A stretch of DNA of 20,108 bases from Chthonomonas sp. UBA2785 (lineage in GTDB: Bacteria; Armatimonadota; Fimbriimonadia; Fimbriimonadales; Fimbriimonadaceae). The notes beneath the pieces are model-generated. The model searched no databases. It saw nothing but the letters and a program-made list of their open reading frames with translations, and had not been told where the DNA came from. Both the position numbers and the translations under genes were made by a program. This document shows positions 13,050 to 20,010 of this stretch, in pieces. Numbering within the stretch: position 1 is the stretch's first letter; each line of letters starts with the position of its first letter. The stretch lies in contig DEIB01000045.1 of NCBI GenBank assembly GCA_002352215.1, positions 1 through 20,108 of the forward strand, in the 5' to 3' direction.

Positions 13050-15374
13050 TCATTCCGACGGCGCGGCGGGCCGATCCATTCGGAGCGGGGCACTTACGCC
13101 CAGCAGTTCCAGCACGCCTTGCAGGGCCGTCCGGGCCGCCACGCACAGGGCCAGACGCTGCTGCGAGACCTCGGGGGCGTCGGTGTCGATCACCCGGCAG
13201 GTGTCATAGAACCCGTGGTACGCCCGGGCGAGTTCCATCGCGTAGTTGGTCAGGCGGTTCACCGCCCCGTCTTCGGCGGCCAAGGCCACTTCGTCCGGCA
13301 GGGCGCACACTTGCAGCAGAAGCTGCTTCTCCCGCTCGTGGAGGTCGCGGGCAGTGGCCGCCAGACCTCCGTTTACGGCGTTGCTGTCCGGGTAGAGCGA
13401 GCCGGCCTCCTCGCGGGCGCGGCGGAGCACCTGCTCGATGCGCGCGTGGGCATATTGCACATAGAACACCGGGTTCTCGTCGCTCTGGCGGGCGGCCAGG
13501 TCGAGGTCAAAGTCGAACGTGGTGTCGTGGTGGCGCATCAGGTAGAAGAACCGCGCCACGTCCCGCCCAATGCGAACCTGTTCTTCGCGGTCGGCCTGCG
13601 GGGCTGCCTGCGCGCCGATCTCCTCAATGAGGTCGCTGATGGCGTAGATGTTGCCGTCGCGCTTGCGCATGGGGGCGGGCTGGCCGTCTTTCATAAAGCG
13701 CACAAGCTGATAAATCTGCACCAGCAGCTTGCTTTCGGCATCCTTGGCCGCCGCCTGGCAGGCGTCGCGCTCGGCGGGGCTGACGTAGCGCTTGGCGTCA
13801 ATCTCGCTCAGGGGTTCGCCTTCGCTATCGGTGGTGTAGGTCTTGCGGATCGCATTCTCTATCGCTGTGGGGTGAGCGATGACCGGGCGTACATCGCAGC
13901 CGGAAGCCTGTTGAATCTGGTCGATGGCCTCCCGGTTTTTAGGGTTCTCCATGGCCACCCAAAGGGTCATCCCGTCCTTCTTTACCGGAATGGCGTTATG
14001 GAGCTTCGCAAGCCGTTCGGGAACGAGTTTCACCAAGCCTGTGTCGATCAAAAATCGGTCGAGGTCTACAAAAAGGTGACCTTGCTCTTGGGCGCTTGCT
14101 TCCAATCCCTCAAGCTCGCCTCCACTTCCCAGATCTGGCAGGTTCATGAAAACGAACTCGCCAGTCTGCGCCTGATCCTTCGTCGTATCCTCAAGTTGGT
14201 CTTGCTGTAAGAAGCTCATCTGCATCGCGGCTACGACGGCATTGAGGCGACCGATGAACCCGTGGTGGTCCGGGCCGAGCACCGTGATGAGGCGGTCGGC
14301 GTTGGCCGGGCGGTTGAACTTGTCATCGTGGTACGCCACGTCACCGGCGATGTAAGTGAGGCGGCCATCCTTGCGGCGGAGCACGCGATCCTTGTCGTCC
14401 CCCAGCTTGGTGGAACGCAGCCACACCGTCGGCTCGCTGCCGGCCGCATCGTCCTCGTCCACGGGCTGATCTTCGACGATCACGTCTTCGATCACACCCT
14501 TCTTGCCGAGCTTGAGCGAGCGGCGCACCGGCTGGCGGTCGGCGATGCCCTTGGCTTCCAGTTCGTCAATACAGGCCTGCACGCGGCCCGAATCGTGGAG
14601 CGTTTGCTCGCTAAACCAGGTATCGAAGGCCACGCCGAAGGTTTCCAGGTCGCGGCGCTGGCGTTGCAGCATCAAGGCCTGGGCTTCCTGTTGCCACCAG
14701 ATCACGTCTGGGTCGCCTTGCGGTTCGATTTGGTCGGCCACTGCTTGCACGTAATCGCCCTTGTAGCCCTTCTCCGGAAACTCCGTGCCCAGCTTGAGCG
14801 CGCGGACGCTGAGGGCGAACTGGCGCATCTGCTCGCTATTCACGCCATCGTTGATGTAGTACTCACGGTGGACCGTGTGGCCTGCCGCTTGGAGAACGTT
14901 GCAGAGAGCGGAACCATAGGCCGCCCCGCGCCCGCTCCCAATGGTGATGGGGCCGTTCGGGTTCACGCTGACGAATTCGACGTTGATGCGCTCCGGCTTC
15001 TCACACGAGGGGCGACCGAAGTGCCCGGCATCACGTAGCACGCTCTGGCCGGCGGAGTTCAAAACGGCGTTCAGGGCTTGCTGGTAGGCGGTGGGGGAGA
15101 GGCGAAGGTTGACGAAACCCGGCCCGGCAATTTCCACCGAGGCGATTAGCGGGTCTTGGCGCAGGCGCTCAACGAGCAACTCGGCCAGCGCCCGCGGGTT
15201 CATGCCCGCAATGCGCGCCGCGCCCAAGGCAAAAGGCACTGCGAGGTCGCCGTGGTCCGGTTGCTTCGGCGCCTCGCACTGCATAGGCGGGTACGCGGCA
15301 TCAGGGAGCTGGCCCGCTTGAATCAGAGCTTGCAAATGACCCTGAAGGGAGCGGTTGATGAGCGAGCGAATCAC
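13050..15374 (-). CDS. argS: Arginyl-tRNA synthetase with an inserted PilB N-terminal domain
   Basis: This class I enzyme charges tRNA-Arg with arginine. From GTG 15374 it has 774 residues, about 200 more than usual. The N-terminal tRNA-binding (Add-1) domain spans about 1-100. The catalytic fold begins at VEFVSVNPNGPITIGSGRG, where the HIGH-like motif reads TIGS (144-147). VWLRSTKLGDDKDRVL and GPDHHGFIGRLNAV are typical ArgS blocks. Residues about 384-513 are not ArgS: they copy the start of PilB (89 of 126 residues identical, gapless). ArgS sequence resumes by LLVQIYQLVRFMKDG, with MRKRDGN (M569) in place of KMSKS, DLDLAARQSDENPVFYVQYAHAR and the C-terminal DALR anticodon-binding domain. 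The reading frame is open across both junctions. An acidic loop (VDEDDAAGSE) adds more length. No second argS is visible here. The gene heads the minus-strand block. Confidence 0.93.
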   Translation of the reverse strand: MIRSLINRSLQGHLQALIQAGQLPDAAYPPMQCEAPKQPDHGDLAVPFALGAARIAGMNPRALAELLVERLRQDPLIASVEIAGPGFVNLRLSPTAYQQALNAVLNSAGQSVLRDAGHFGRPSCEKPERINVEFVSVNPNGPITIGSGRGAAYGSALCNVLQAAGHTVHREYYINDGVNSEQMRQFALSVRALKLGTEFPEKGYKGDYVQAVADQIEPQGDPDVIWWQQEAQALMLQRQRRDLETFGVAFDTWFSEQTLHDSGRVQACIDELEAKGIADRQPVRRSLKLGKKGVIEDVIVEDQPVDEDDAAGSEPTVWLRSTKLGDDKDRVLRRKDGRLTYIAGDVAYHDDKFNRPANADRLITVLGPDHHGFIGRLNAVVAAMQMSFLQQDQLEDTTKDQAQTGEFVFMNLPDLGSGGELEGLEASAQEQGHLFVDLDRFLIDTGLVKLVPERLAKLHNAIPVKKDGMTLWVAMENPKNREAIDQIQQASGCDVRPVIAHPTAIENAIRKTYTTDSEGEPLSEIDAKRYVSPAERDACQAAAKDAESKLLVQIYQLVRFMKDGQPAPMRKRDGNIYAISDLIEEIGAQAAPQADREEQVRIGRDVARFFYLMRHHDTTFDFDLDLAARQSDENPVFYVQYAHARIEQVLRRAREEAGSLYPDSNAVNGGLAATARDLHEREKQLLLQVCALPDEVALAAEDGAVNRLTNYAMELARAYHGFYDTCRVIDTDAPEVSQQRLALCVAARTALQGVLELLGVSAPLRMDRPAAPSE
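13836..14225 (-). repeat. MshEN-like duplication inside argS (inverted copy of the pilB 5' region)
   Basis: This stretch of argS (residues about 384-513) aligns with pilB positions 15626-16015 in opposite orientation and without gaps. Over the 378 bases from codon 388 I count 308 identities (81%), with 89 of 126 residues identical. Positions 13942-13982 match pilB 15869-15909 perfectly over 41 bases. Similarity falls away on both sides. Confidence 0.92.
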
Positions 15375-15517
15375 GGCGGTTCAGGGATACCCGACCCGCT
15401 CAGTTCGCGCCGGGTCAAGTCGGCTTCGGGAGAATTGAACGAGTGAAACCGTGACTCGGGCGGGGAAAACCGGTAAAAAATCCTGGCTGAGGCGCGACAT
15501 CGCGGGACGTTTGGGTC

Positions 15518-15523
15518 TAGAAT
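15518..15523 (+). promoter_or_regulatory. Candidate -10 element of pilB
   Basis: TAGAAT lies in GTCTAGAATAGGG, 66 nt before the ATG at 15590, in the divergent argS-pilB gap (15375-15589). The resulting leader would be about 60 nt. No clear -35 is visible 16-18 bp upstream. On the other strand, TATCCC lies 9 nt before the argS GTG and could give a near-leaderless argS transcript. Confidence 0.4.
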
Positions 15524-15544
15524 AGGGTTCGCGTGACTAGCCAT

Positions 15545-15560
15545 CGCCTTGGGGAAGGCG
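15545..15560 (+). promoter_or_regulatory. Hairpin in the pilB leader
   Basis: CGCCTT (15545-15550) pairs with AAGGCG (15555-15560) around GGGG. It lies in the predicted 5' leader, upstream of the strong ribosome binding site AAGGAAGGAA (15573-15582) that fixes the ATG at 15590. It may stabilise or regulate the mRNA. It does not match a riboswitch class I know. Confidence 0.35.
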
Positions 15561-15589
15561 GCCTGACACGCTAAGGAAGGAACGGCCGA

Positions 15590-17383
15590 ATGGCATTGCA
15601 ACGAGTCCCAATGACCGAGTACCTGATGCAAAAGGGGTACTTGAAGCAAGAACAACTTGAGGAGGCGTCGAAGGTTCAGGCGCAGACCGGCAAGGACATT
15701 TCCATCATCCTGCGGGATCTGGGAATGGTGGGCGAGCGTGAGATCATGGAAGCACGCGCCCAAGAGCAGGGTCACCTCTTCGTTGACCTCGACCGATTTT
15801 CGATTGAAAGCAGCGCGGTGAACATCGTTCCCGAGCGGCTGGTGAAGCTCCACAACGCCATTCCGGTCAAGAAGGACGGGATGACCCTTTGGGTGGCCAT
15901 GGAGAACCCCAACAATCTGGAGGCCATCGACCAGATTCAGCTGGCTTCGGGTTGCCGCGTGCGCCCGGCCATCGCCCTGCCGGCGGCGATTGAGGATGCC
16001 ATCCGCAAGAACTACGCGAGCAGCAGCGGCGTGGCCACCAGCGATGACGGCGGCTCCACCACCAACGGTGCCGGTGCGGCGGGTACATCCGCCACGGGCA
16101 ACGTGGGCGGCCGCGCGGACTTCCGCGCCCTGATGGCCCAAGCGCAGGTCCAGCGTGACACGGACAAGGCCGCGACGAACGAGAGCGAAGGCGATGAGGA
16201 TATGGCCGATCAGGCCCCCATCATCAAGCTGGCCAACGCGCTGATCCAACAAGGTATCAACGACCGCGCCTCGGACATCCACGTCGAGCCGCAGCAGAAG
16301 AGCGTTCGCATCCGCTACCGTATTGACGGCGTGCTGATGGAAGCCATGACGGTTCCCAAGAACCTGCAAGCGCCGCTCCTGAGCCGCCTCAAGATCATGG
16401 CGGAAATGAACATCGCCGAACGGCGGGTTCCGCAAGACGGTCGTATCGAAGTCCGCACCCAGGGTCAGGAATATGACCTGCGCGTTTCGACGATTCCGAC
16501 TCCCTTTGGTGAGAAGTGCGTTATGCGTATTCTCGACAAGGGCAACGCCATGGTCGGCCTGAGCAAGCTCGGCTTCACCCCCGAGAACCAGGCGCTGATT
16601 GACGAACTGATCTCCCAGCCGAACGGGATGTTCCTTTGTACGGGTCCCACGGGTTCTGGGAAGACGACCACGCAGTATTCAGTGCTTAACAAGCTGAACA
16701 CGGTGGGCGTAAACATTATCACGGTTGAAGACCCGGTCGAGTACCAGCTCAACGGTCTCGCCCAGGTGCAGGTGAACAAGAAGGCCGGTCTGACCTTCGC
16801 CACCGCCCTCCGCGCCTTCCTCCGTCAAGACCCTGACATCATCATGGTCGGGGAAATGCGTGACCTTGAAACGGCCGAAATCGCCATTGAAGCCTCGCTC
16901 ACGGGGCACTTGGTGCTTTCCACGTTGCACACCAACGACGCGCCTTCGGCCACGATTCGTTTGGTGGACATGGGCGTGGAGCCGTACCTGATCTCCGCTA
17001 CGGTTATCGGCGTGTTGGCGCAACGTCTCGGACGACGAATTGACCCCAACCATAAGGAGCCTTACGAGGTTCCGGCCATCGACCTGCGCCGCTTCGGATT
17101 CCAGTTCGAAGATCCGGATGAGATGGTCACGCTCTACCGAGGCATCCCGCACGAGGACAACCGCATGACCGGTTATAAGGGTCGAAACGGTTTGCACGAG
17201 CTGATGGTGATGAACGCGGAAATTGCCGAATTGGTGACTCGCCGCGCCCCGGTTAACGACTTGAAGATGGCCGCCAAGGCGGCGGGCATGAAGGAACTGC
17301 GTGAGGACGGTCTCGCAAAGGTTCTGATGGGCCTGACCGACCCGGAAGAAGTCATGCGCGTGGTCTTCACCGCCGGCTTCTAA
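15590..17383 (+). CDS. pilB: Type IV pilus assembly ATPase PilB
   Basis: This 597-residue cytoplasmic ATPase drives pilus extension with the PilC platform. An MshEN/GspE-N-like domain covers about residues 8-145. The RLG residues of the c-di-GMP-binding MshEN motif are absent (PMTEYLMQKG and DISIILRDLG in those places), so nucleotide binding there is doubtful. A Ser/Gly/Ala-rich linker (about 143-175) leads to the N2 domain (DRASDIHVEPQQKSVRIRYR). The ATPase core has Walker A GPTGSGKTT, the Asp box, Walker B IIMVGEMRD, and the His box GHLVLSTLHTND. The four zinc-binding cysteines usual after the core are missing (DPNHKEPYE and GIPHEDNRMTGYKGR stand where CPxC pairs occur). ATG 15590 has AAGGAAGGAA upstream. 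pilT and pilC follow. Confidence 0.95.
   Translation: MALQRVPMTEYLMQKGYLKQEQLEEASKVQAQTGKDISIILRDLGMVGEREIMEARAQEQGHLFVDLDRFSIESSAVNIVPERLVKLHNAIPVKKDGMTLWVAMENPNNLEAIDQIQLASGCRVRPAIALPAAIEDAIRKNYASSSGVATSDDGGSTTNGAGAAGTSATGNVGGRADFRALMAQAQVQRDTDKAATNESEGDEDMADQAPIIKLANALIQQGINDRASDIHVEPQQKSVRIRYRIDGVLMEAMTVPKNLQAPLLSRLKIMAEMNIAERRVPQDGRIEVRTQGQEYDLRVSTIPTPFGEKCVMRILDKGNAMVGLSKLGFTPENQALIDELISQPNGMFLCTGPTGSGKTTTQYSVLNKLNTVGVNIITVEDPVEYQLNGLAQVQVNKKAGLTFATALRAFLRQDPDIIMVGEMRDLETAEIAIEASLTGHLVLSTLHTNDAPSATIRLVDMGVEPYLISATVIGVLAQRLGRRIDPNHKEPYEVPAIDLRRFGFQFEDPDEMVTLYRGIPHEDNRMTGYKGRNGLHELMVMNAEIAELVTRRAPVNDLKMAAKAAGMKELREDGLAKVLMGLTDPEEVMRVVFTAGF
15626..16015 (+). repeat. pilB region duplicated (inverted) within argS
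   Basis: This is the source-like copy of the duplication, encoding residues 13-142 of PilB. It faces its homologue at 13836-14225 across about 1.4 kb, so the two form a large imperfect inverted repeat. It is presumed the original because this domain belongs to the PilB/GspE family and not to ArgS. Confidence 0.9.
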
Positions 17384-17399
17384 GCCACAATCGAATTCC

Positions 17400-17425
17400 G
17401 AGCCCCGGGAACTTTTCTGGGGCTC
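17400..17425 (+). other. Hairpin between pilB and pilT
   Basis: GAGCCCC at 17400-17406 pairs with GGGGCTC at 17419-17425 around a 12-base loop. No T-tract follows, so it probably does not terminate fully. It may attenuate readthrough or stabilise the pilB mRNA end. TACACT at 17434-17439 could be a -10 for pilT, giving a leader of roughly a dozen nucleotides. Confidence 0.45.
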
Positions 17426-17458
17426 CCCAACTCTACACTCTCAAAGACCAATCGAAAA

Positions 17459-18673
17459 ATGAGCGAACCGAACGTTCCCCCCGTATCCAGCATCCCGCCT
17501 TCCGTAGTGAATCCGACGGGACAGGCTCCGACTGAAGCGCCCCCGATGGCGGCGGGTTCGGTGGGCCAACCCAAAACCCTTGAGGACCTGCACATTGATG
17601 AGCTCCTCAATACGGTGGTGGACCGGAACTGTTCGGACCTTCACATCTGTGTGGACTCCGAGCCGGTGATCCGCGAAGACGGTGCGCTCAAGCGATTGAA
17701 CTACGAAAAGTTCTCGCCGCAGCAAACCCAGCGGATGCTGTACGAAATCCTCTCCGACGACCAGGTCACCCGCTTTGAGCAGACCTACGAACTCGACTTT
17801 TCGTACGCGCTCCCGCGCCGCGCCCGGTTCCGTGTGAACCTGTACCGCGACCGTGGGGCTGTGGCCGCCGCCTTCCGTTTGATCTCCAGCCGCATTCCGA
17901 CGGCGCGCGAACTCAACCTCCCGCCGATCCTCGAGCAACTGACCGAACGCCCGCGCGGCCTCATCCTGGTCACCGGTCCGACGGGTTCCGGGAAATCCAC
18001 CTCGCTGGCGGCGATGATCAACTTCATCAACGTCAACCGCGCCGTGCACATCATCACGATTGAAGACCCGATCGAATACCTGCACACGCACAAGCAGTCC
18101 ATCATCAACCAGCGCGAACTGGGGACGGACACGAAGAGCTTTAGCAACGCGCTCCGCGCTTGTCTTCGTGAAGACCCGGACGTGCTGCTGGTCGGTGAAA
18201 TGCGCGATACCGAAACGATCGGTCTCGCCATCACCGCGGCGGAAACCGGTCACTTGGTGTTTGCCACGCTGCACACCAACAACGCGGCCGAATCCATTGA
18301 CCGTATGATCGACGTGTTCCCGCCAGGACAGCAGGAGCAGATCCGCGTTCAGCTCTCCAACAACATCGTGGCGATTGCGGCCCAACAGCTGCTTCCGCGT
18401 GCGAGCGGCCCGGGCCGTGTCCCTGCGAACGAAATCATGGTGGCCACCCCGGCCATTCGCAACCTGATTCGTGAGAACAAAACGCACCAGATTCCGTCCA
18501 TGATTCAGACCTCGGCGGCTCACGGCATGATGAGCATGGACCAATGCCTGCGTGACCTCTACATGAAGGGGATCATCACGCTGGAAGAGGCCATGATGCG
18601 CTGCCAGAACATCGAGGAACTGAAGAAGATGATCAACCTTGGAGGCCCGGCGACGGGTCCCCAGCGACGCTAA
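17459..18673 (+). CDS. pilT: Type IV pilus retraction ATPase PilT
   Basis: This is a 404-residue cytoplasmic hexameric ATPase that depolymerises the pilus for twitching. A Pro/Ala-rich N-terminal tail of about 38 residues precedes the PAS-like N-domain (LHIDELLNTVVDRNCSDLHI, then DFSYALPRRARFRVNLY). The ATPase core has Walker A GPTGSGKST, Asp box IITIEDPIEYLH, Walker B VLLVGEMRDTET, and His box TGHLVFATLHTNNAAE. The C-terminal AIRNLIRENKTHQ is the PilT-specific motif needed for retraction in studied homologues, which separates it from PilB and PilU. The rest of the C-terminus (ITLEEAMMRCQN) is also typical. It starts at ATG 17459 with no obvious ribosome binding site and lies 75 nt after pilB; pilC follows by 16 nt. 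Confidence 0.95.
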   Translation: MSEPNVPPVSSIPPSVVNPTGQAPTEAPPMAAGSVGQPKTLEDLHIDELLNTVVDRNCSDLHICVDSEPVIREDGALKRLNYEKFSPQQTQRMLYEILSDDQVTRFEQTYELDFSYALPRRARFRVNLYRDRGAVAAAFRLISSRIPTARELNLPPILEQLTERPRGLILVTGPTGSGKSTSLAAMINFINVNRAVHIITIEDPIEYLHTHKQSIINQRELGTDTKSFSNALRACLREDPDVLLVGEMRDTETIGLAITAAETGHLVFATLHTNNAAESIDRMIDVFPPGQQEQIRVQLSNNIVAIAAQQLLPRASGPGRVPANEIMVATPAIRNLIRENKTHQIPSMIQTSAAHGMMSMDQCLRDLYMKGIITLEEAMMRCQNIEELKKMINLGGPATGPQRR

Positions 18674-18689
18674 AGGAACCTAAACCACT

Positions 18690-19922
18690 ATGCCTGTCTA
18701 CAGCTACTCCTTCCGCGACCCCAATGGGGGCGTGCAAAAGGGTACGGCCGAAGCCGAGGACGAACAGAGTCTAAGGCAGCGGTTTGCCGAGCAAGGCCTC
18801 GAAGTCATCGAAGTCACGATGATCAAGAAGGCCGGCAAATCGAAGAAAAAGAACTTCGGTAAGGTCAAACGCGGTCTGCTTGCCGTGTTCTGCCGCCAGT
18901 TCTCCACGATGGTGGACGCTGGTGTGTCCCTGGTGCGTTGTCTGGACGTGCTTTCGCGGCAAACCAAGGACCCCAAGCTCAAGAAGATCCTGCTGGACCT
19001 GGGCGAGCGCGTGGAGTCCGGCGAAAGCCTTTCGAACTCCATGAAGCGCCACCCGCGCACGTTTGATAACCTGTTTATCGGTTTGATCCGCGCCGGGGAA
19101 ATCGGCGGGGTTTTGGAAGAATCCCTGCAGCGTCTCGCCGCCTTCTTGGAAGCCGACGTGGCCCTGCGCCGAAAGGTGAAGTCGGCCATGACCTATCCGG
19201 TCTTGGTTATGATCGCCGCCATCGGCATTGTGATCTTCCTCGTCGTTTGGGTTGTCCCGCAGTTCGCCGCTCTGTTTAAAGACATCGGCCTGAAGGACGA
19301 AGACTTCCCAGCGGCCACCAAGTTCCTCATCGACCTCTCGGCCAACTTCCAAAAGAACTGGCACATCATGATCATCACGGTGGTCACGGTCTGGATCGCC
19401 TGGCGGCTGTTTACGAGCACCCGCTTTGGGCGCCGGGCGGCTGACCGCATGAAGCTCTTGATCCCGGTCTTTGGCCCGCTGCACCACAAGGTGTGCATGG
19501 CGCGCTTTAGCCGCACCATGGGCACCCTGCTCACCTCGGGCGTTCCCATCCTGCAAGCGATGGAAACGGTTTCCGGGGTTGTGGGCAACTCGGTGATGGC
19601 CGACGCGGTACTGGATGCCCGAGCGAAGATCCGTGAAGGGGAACGCATTGGTGAGCCCCTCGAAGATTCGCGCCTGTTCCCGCCGATGGTCGTGCACATG
19701 ATCGGGGTCGGAGAAGAATCCGGTTCGCTGGACTTCATGCTCCAAAAGATCGCCGACTTCTACGAAGCGGAAGTGGAAGCCACCCTGGCCTCCCTGACGG
19801 CCGCGTTGGAACCGATTCTCATCGTCTTCCTCGGCTTCGTCGTAGGCTTCATCGTCATTGCGATGATGATGCCGATGGTCAAGGTTATCGAATCCCTCAG
19901 CTCGGGGGCCGGCGAAACCTAA
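18690..19922 (+). CDS. pilC: Type IV pilus inner-membrane platform protein PilC
   Basis: This 410-residue inner-membrane protein carries two GspF domains and forms the platform on which PilB and PilT act. The first domain (about residues 65-190) includes FCRQFSTMVDAGVSLVRCLD and FIGLIRAGEIGGVLEESL. A hydrophobic segment near 170-195 (VLVMIAAIGIVIFLVVWVV) follows, then a second at about 225. The second GspF domain (about 270-395) includes FSRTMGTLLTSGVPILQAME and VHMIGVGEESGSLDFMLQKI. The last helix is ILIVFLGFVVGFIVIAMMMP. Three membrane helices and this length match PilC. AAAGGAAC upstream serves ATG 18690. It is co-directional with pilT 16 nt before and ends in a strong terminator, so it closes the pilB-pilT-pilC unit. 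Confidence 0.95.
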   Translation: MPVYSYSFRDPNGGVQKGTAEAEDEQSLRQRFAEQGLEVIEVTMIKKAGKSKKKNFGKVKRGLLAVFCRQFSTMVDAGVSLVRCLDVLSRQTKDPKLKKILLDLGERVESGESLSNSMKRHPRTFDNLFIGLIRAGEIGGVLEESLQRLAAFLEADVALRRKVKSAMTYPVLVMIAAIGIVIFLVVWVVPQFAALFKDIGLKDEDFPAATKFLIDLSANFQKNWHIMIITVVTVWIAWRLFTSTRFGRRAADRMKLLIPVFGPLHHKVCMARFSRTMGTLLTSGVPILQAMETVSGVVGNSVMADAVLDARAKIREGERIGEPLEDSRLFPPMVVHMIGVGEESGSLDFMLQKIADFYEAEVEATLASLTAALEPILIVFLGFVVGFIVIAMMMPMVKVIESLSSGAGET

Positions 19923-19945
19923 GAACGGCCTTCGGCCGATCCTTG

Positions 19946-19988
19946 CGGGGCGATTCCAATTGCGGAGTCGCCCCGTTTGCTTTCATTC
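19946..19988 (+). terminator. Rho-independent terminator after pilC
   Basis: CGGGGCGATTCC at 19946-19957 pairs with GGAGTCGCCCCG at 19964-19975 (12 bp with one G-T pair) around AATTGC, followed by the T-rich TTTGCTTTCATT. A second small hairpin, CGGCC-TTC-GGCCG, lies just before it at 19925-19937. Confidence 0.8.
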
Positions 19989-19990
19989 GG

Positions 19991-19996
19991 TATTCT
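19991..19996 (+). promoter_or_regulatory. Candidate -10 element of the prepilin peptidase gene
   Basis: TATTCT lies 14 nt before ATG 20011, right after the pilC terminator. Transcription would start within about 8 nt of the ATG, so the leader is very short and no ribosome binding site is visible. Confidence 0.35.
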
Positions 19997-20010
19997 CCTG
20001 GGCGATACCC

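Noticed and set aside
12681..14210. Plus-strand open frame antisense to argS that resembles a minus-strand frame opposite pilB (15371-16435)
   Set aside because: The resemblance is real but is only the complementary reading of the argS/pilB duplication. The sense frames carry recognisable domains, the antisense ones do not.
15524..15589. A c-di-GMP riboswitch in the pilB leader
   Set aside because: The leader has only one six-base-pair hairpin and does not show the conserved GEMM sequence elements; it is also too short.
13836..16015. Assembly artefact as the explanation for the argS insert
   Set aside because: The copies differ at about 19% of bases, both frames stay open and both junctions are in frame, which an erroneous joining of identical reads would not produce. 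Reads would still be needed to exclude it fully.
17400..17425. Strong intrinsic terminator between pilB and pilT
   Set aside because: The seven-base-pair stem is followed by CCAACTC and has no T-tract, so I list it only as a hairpin.
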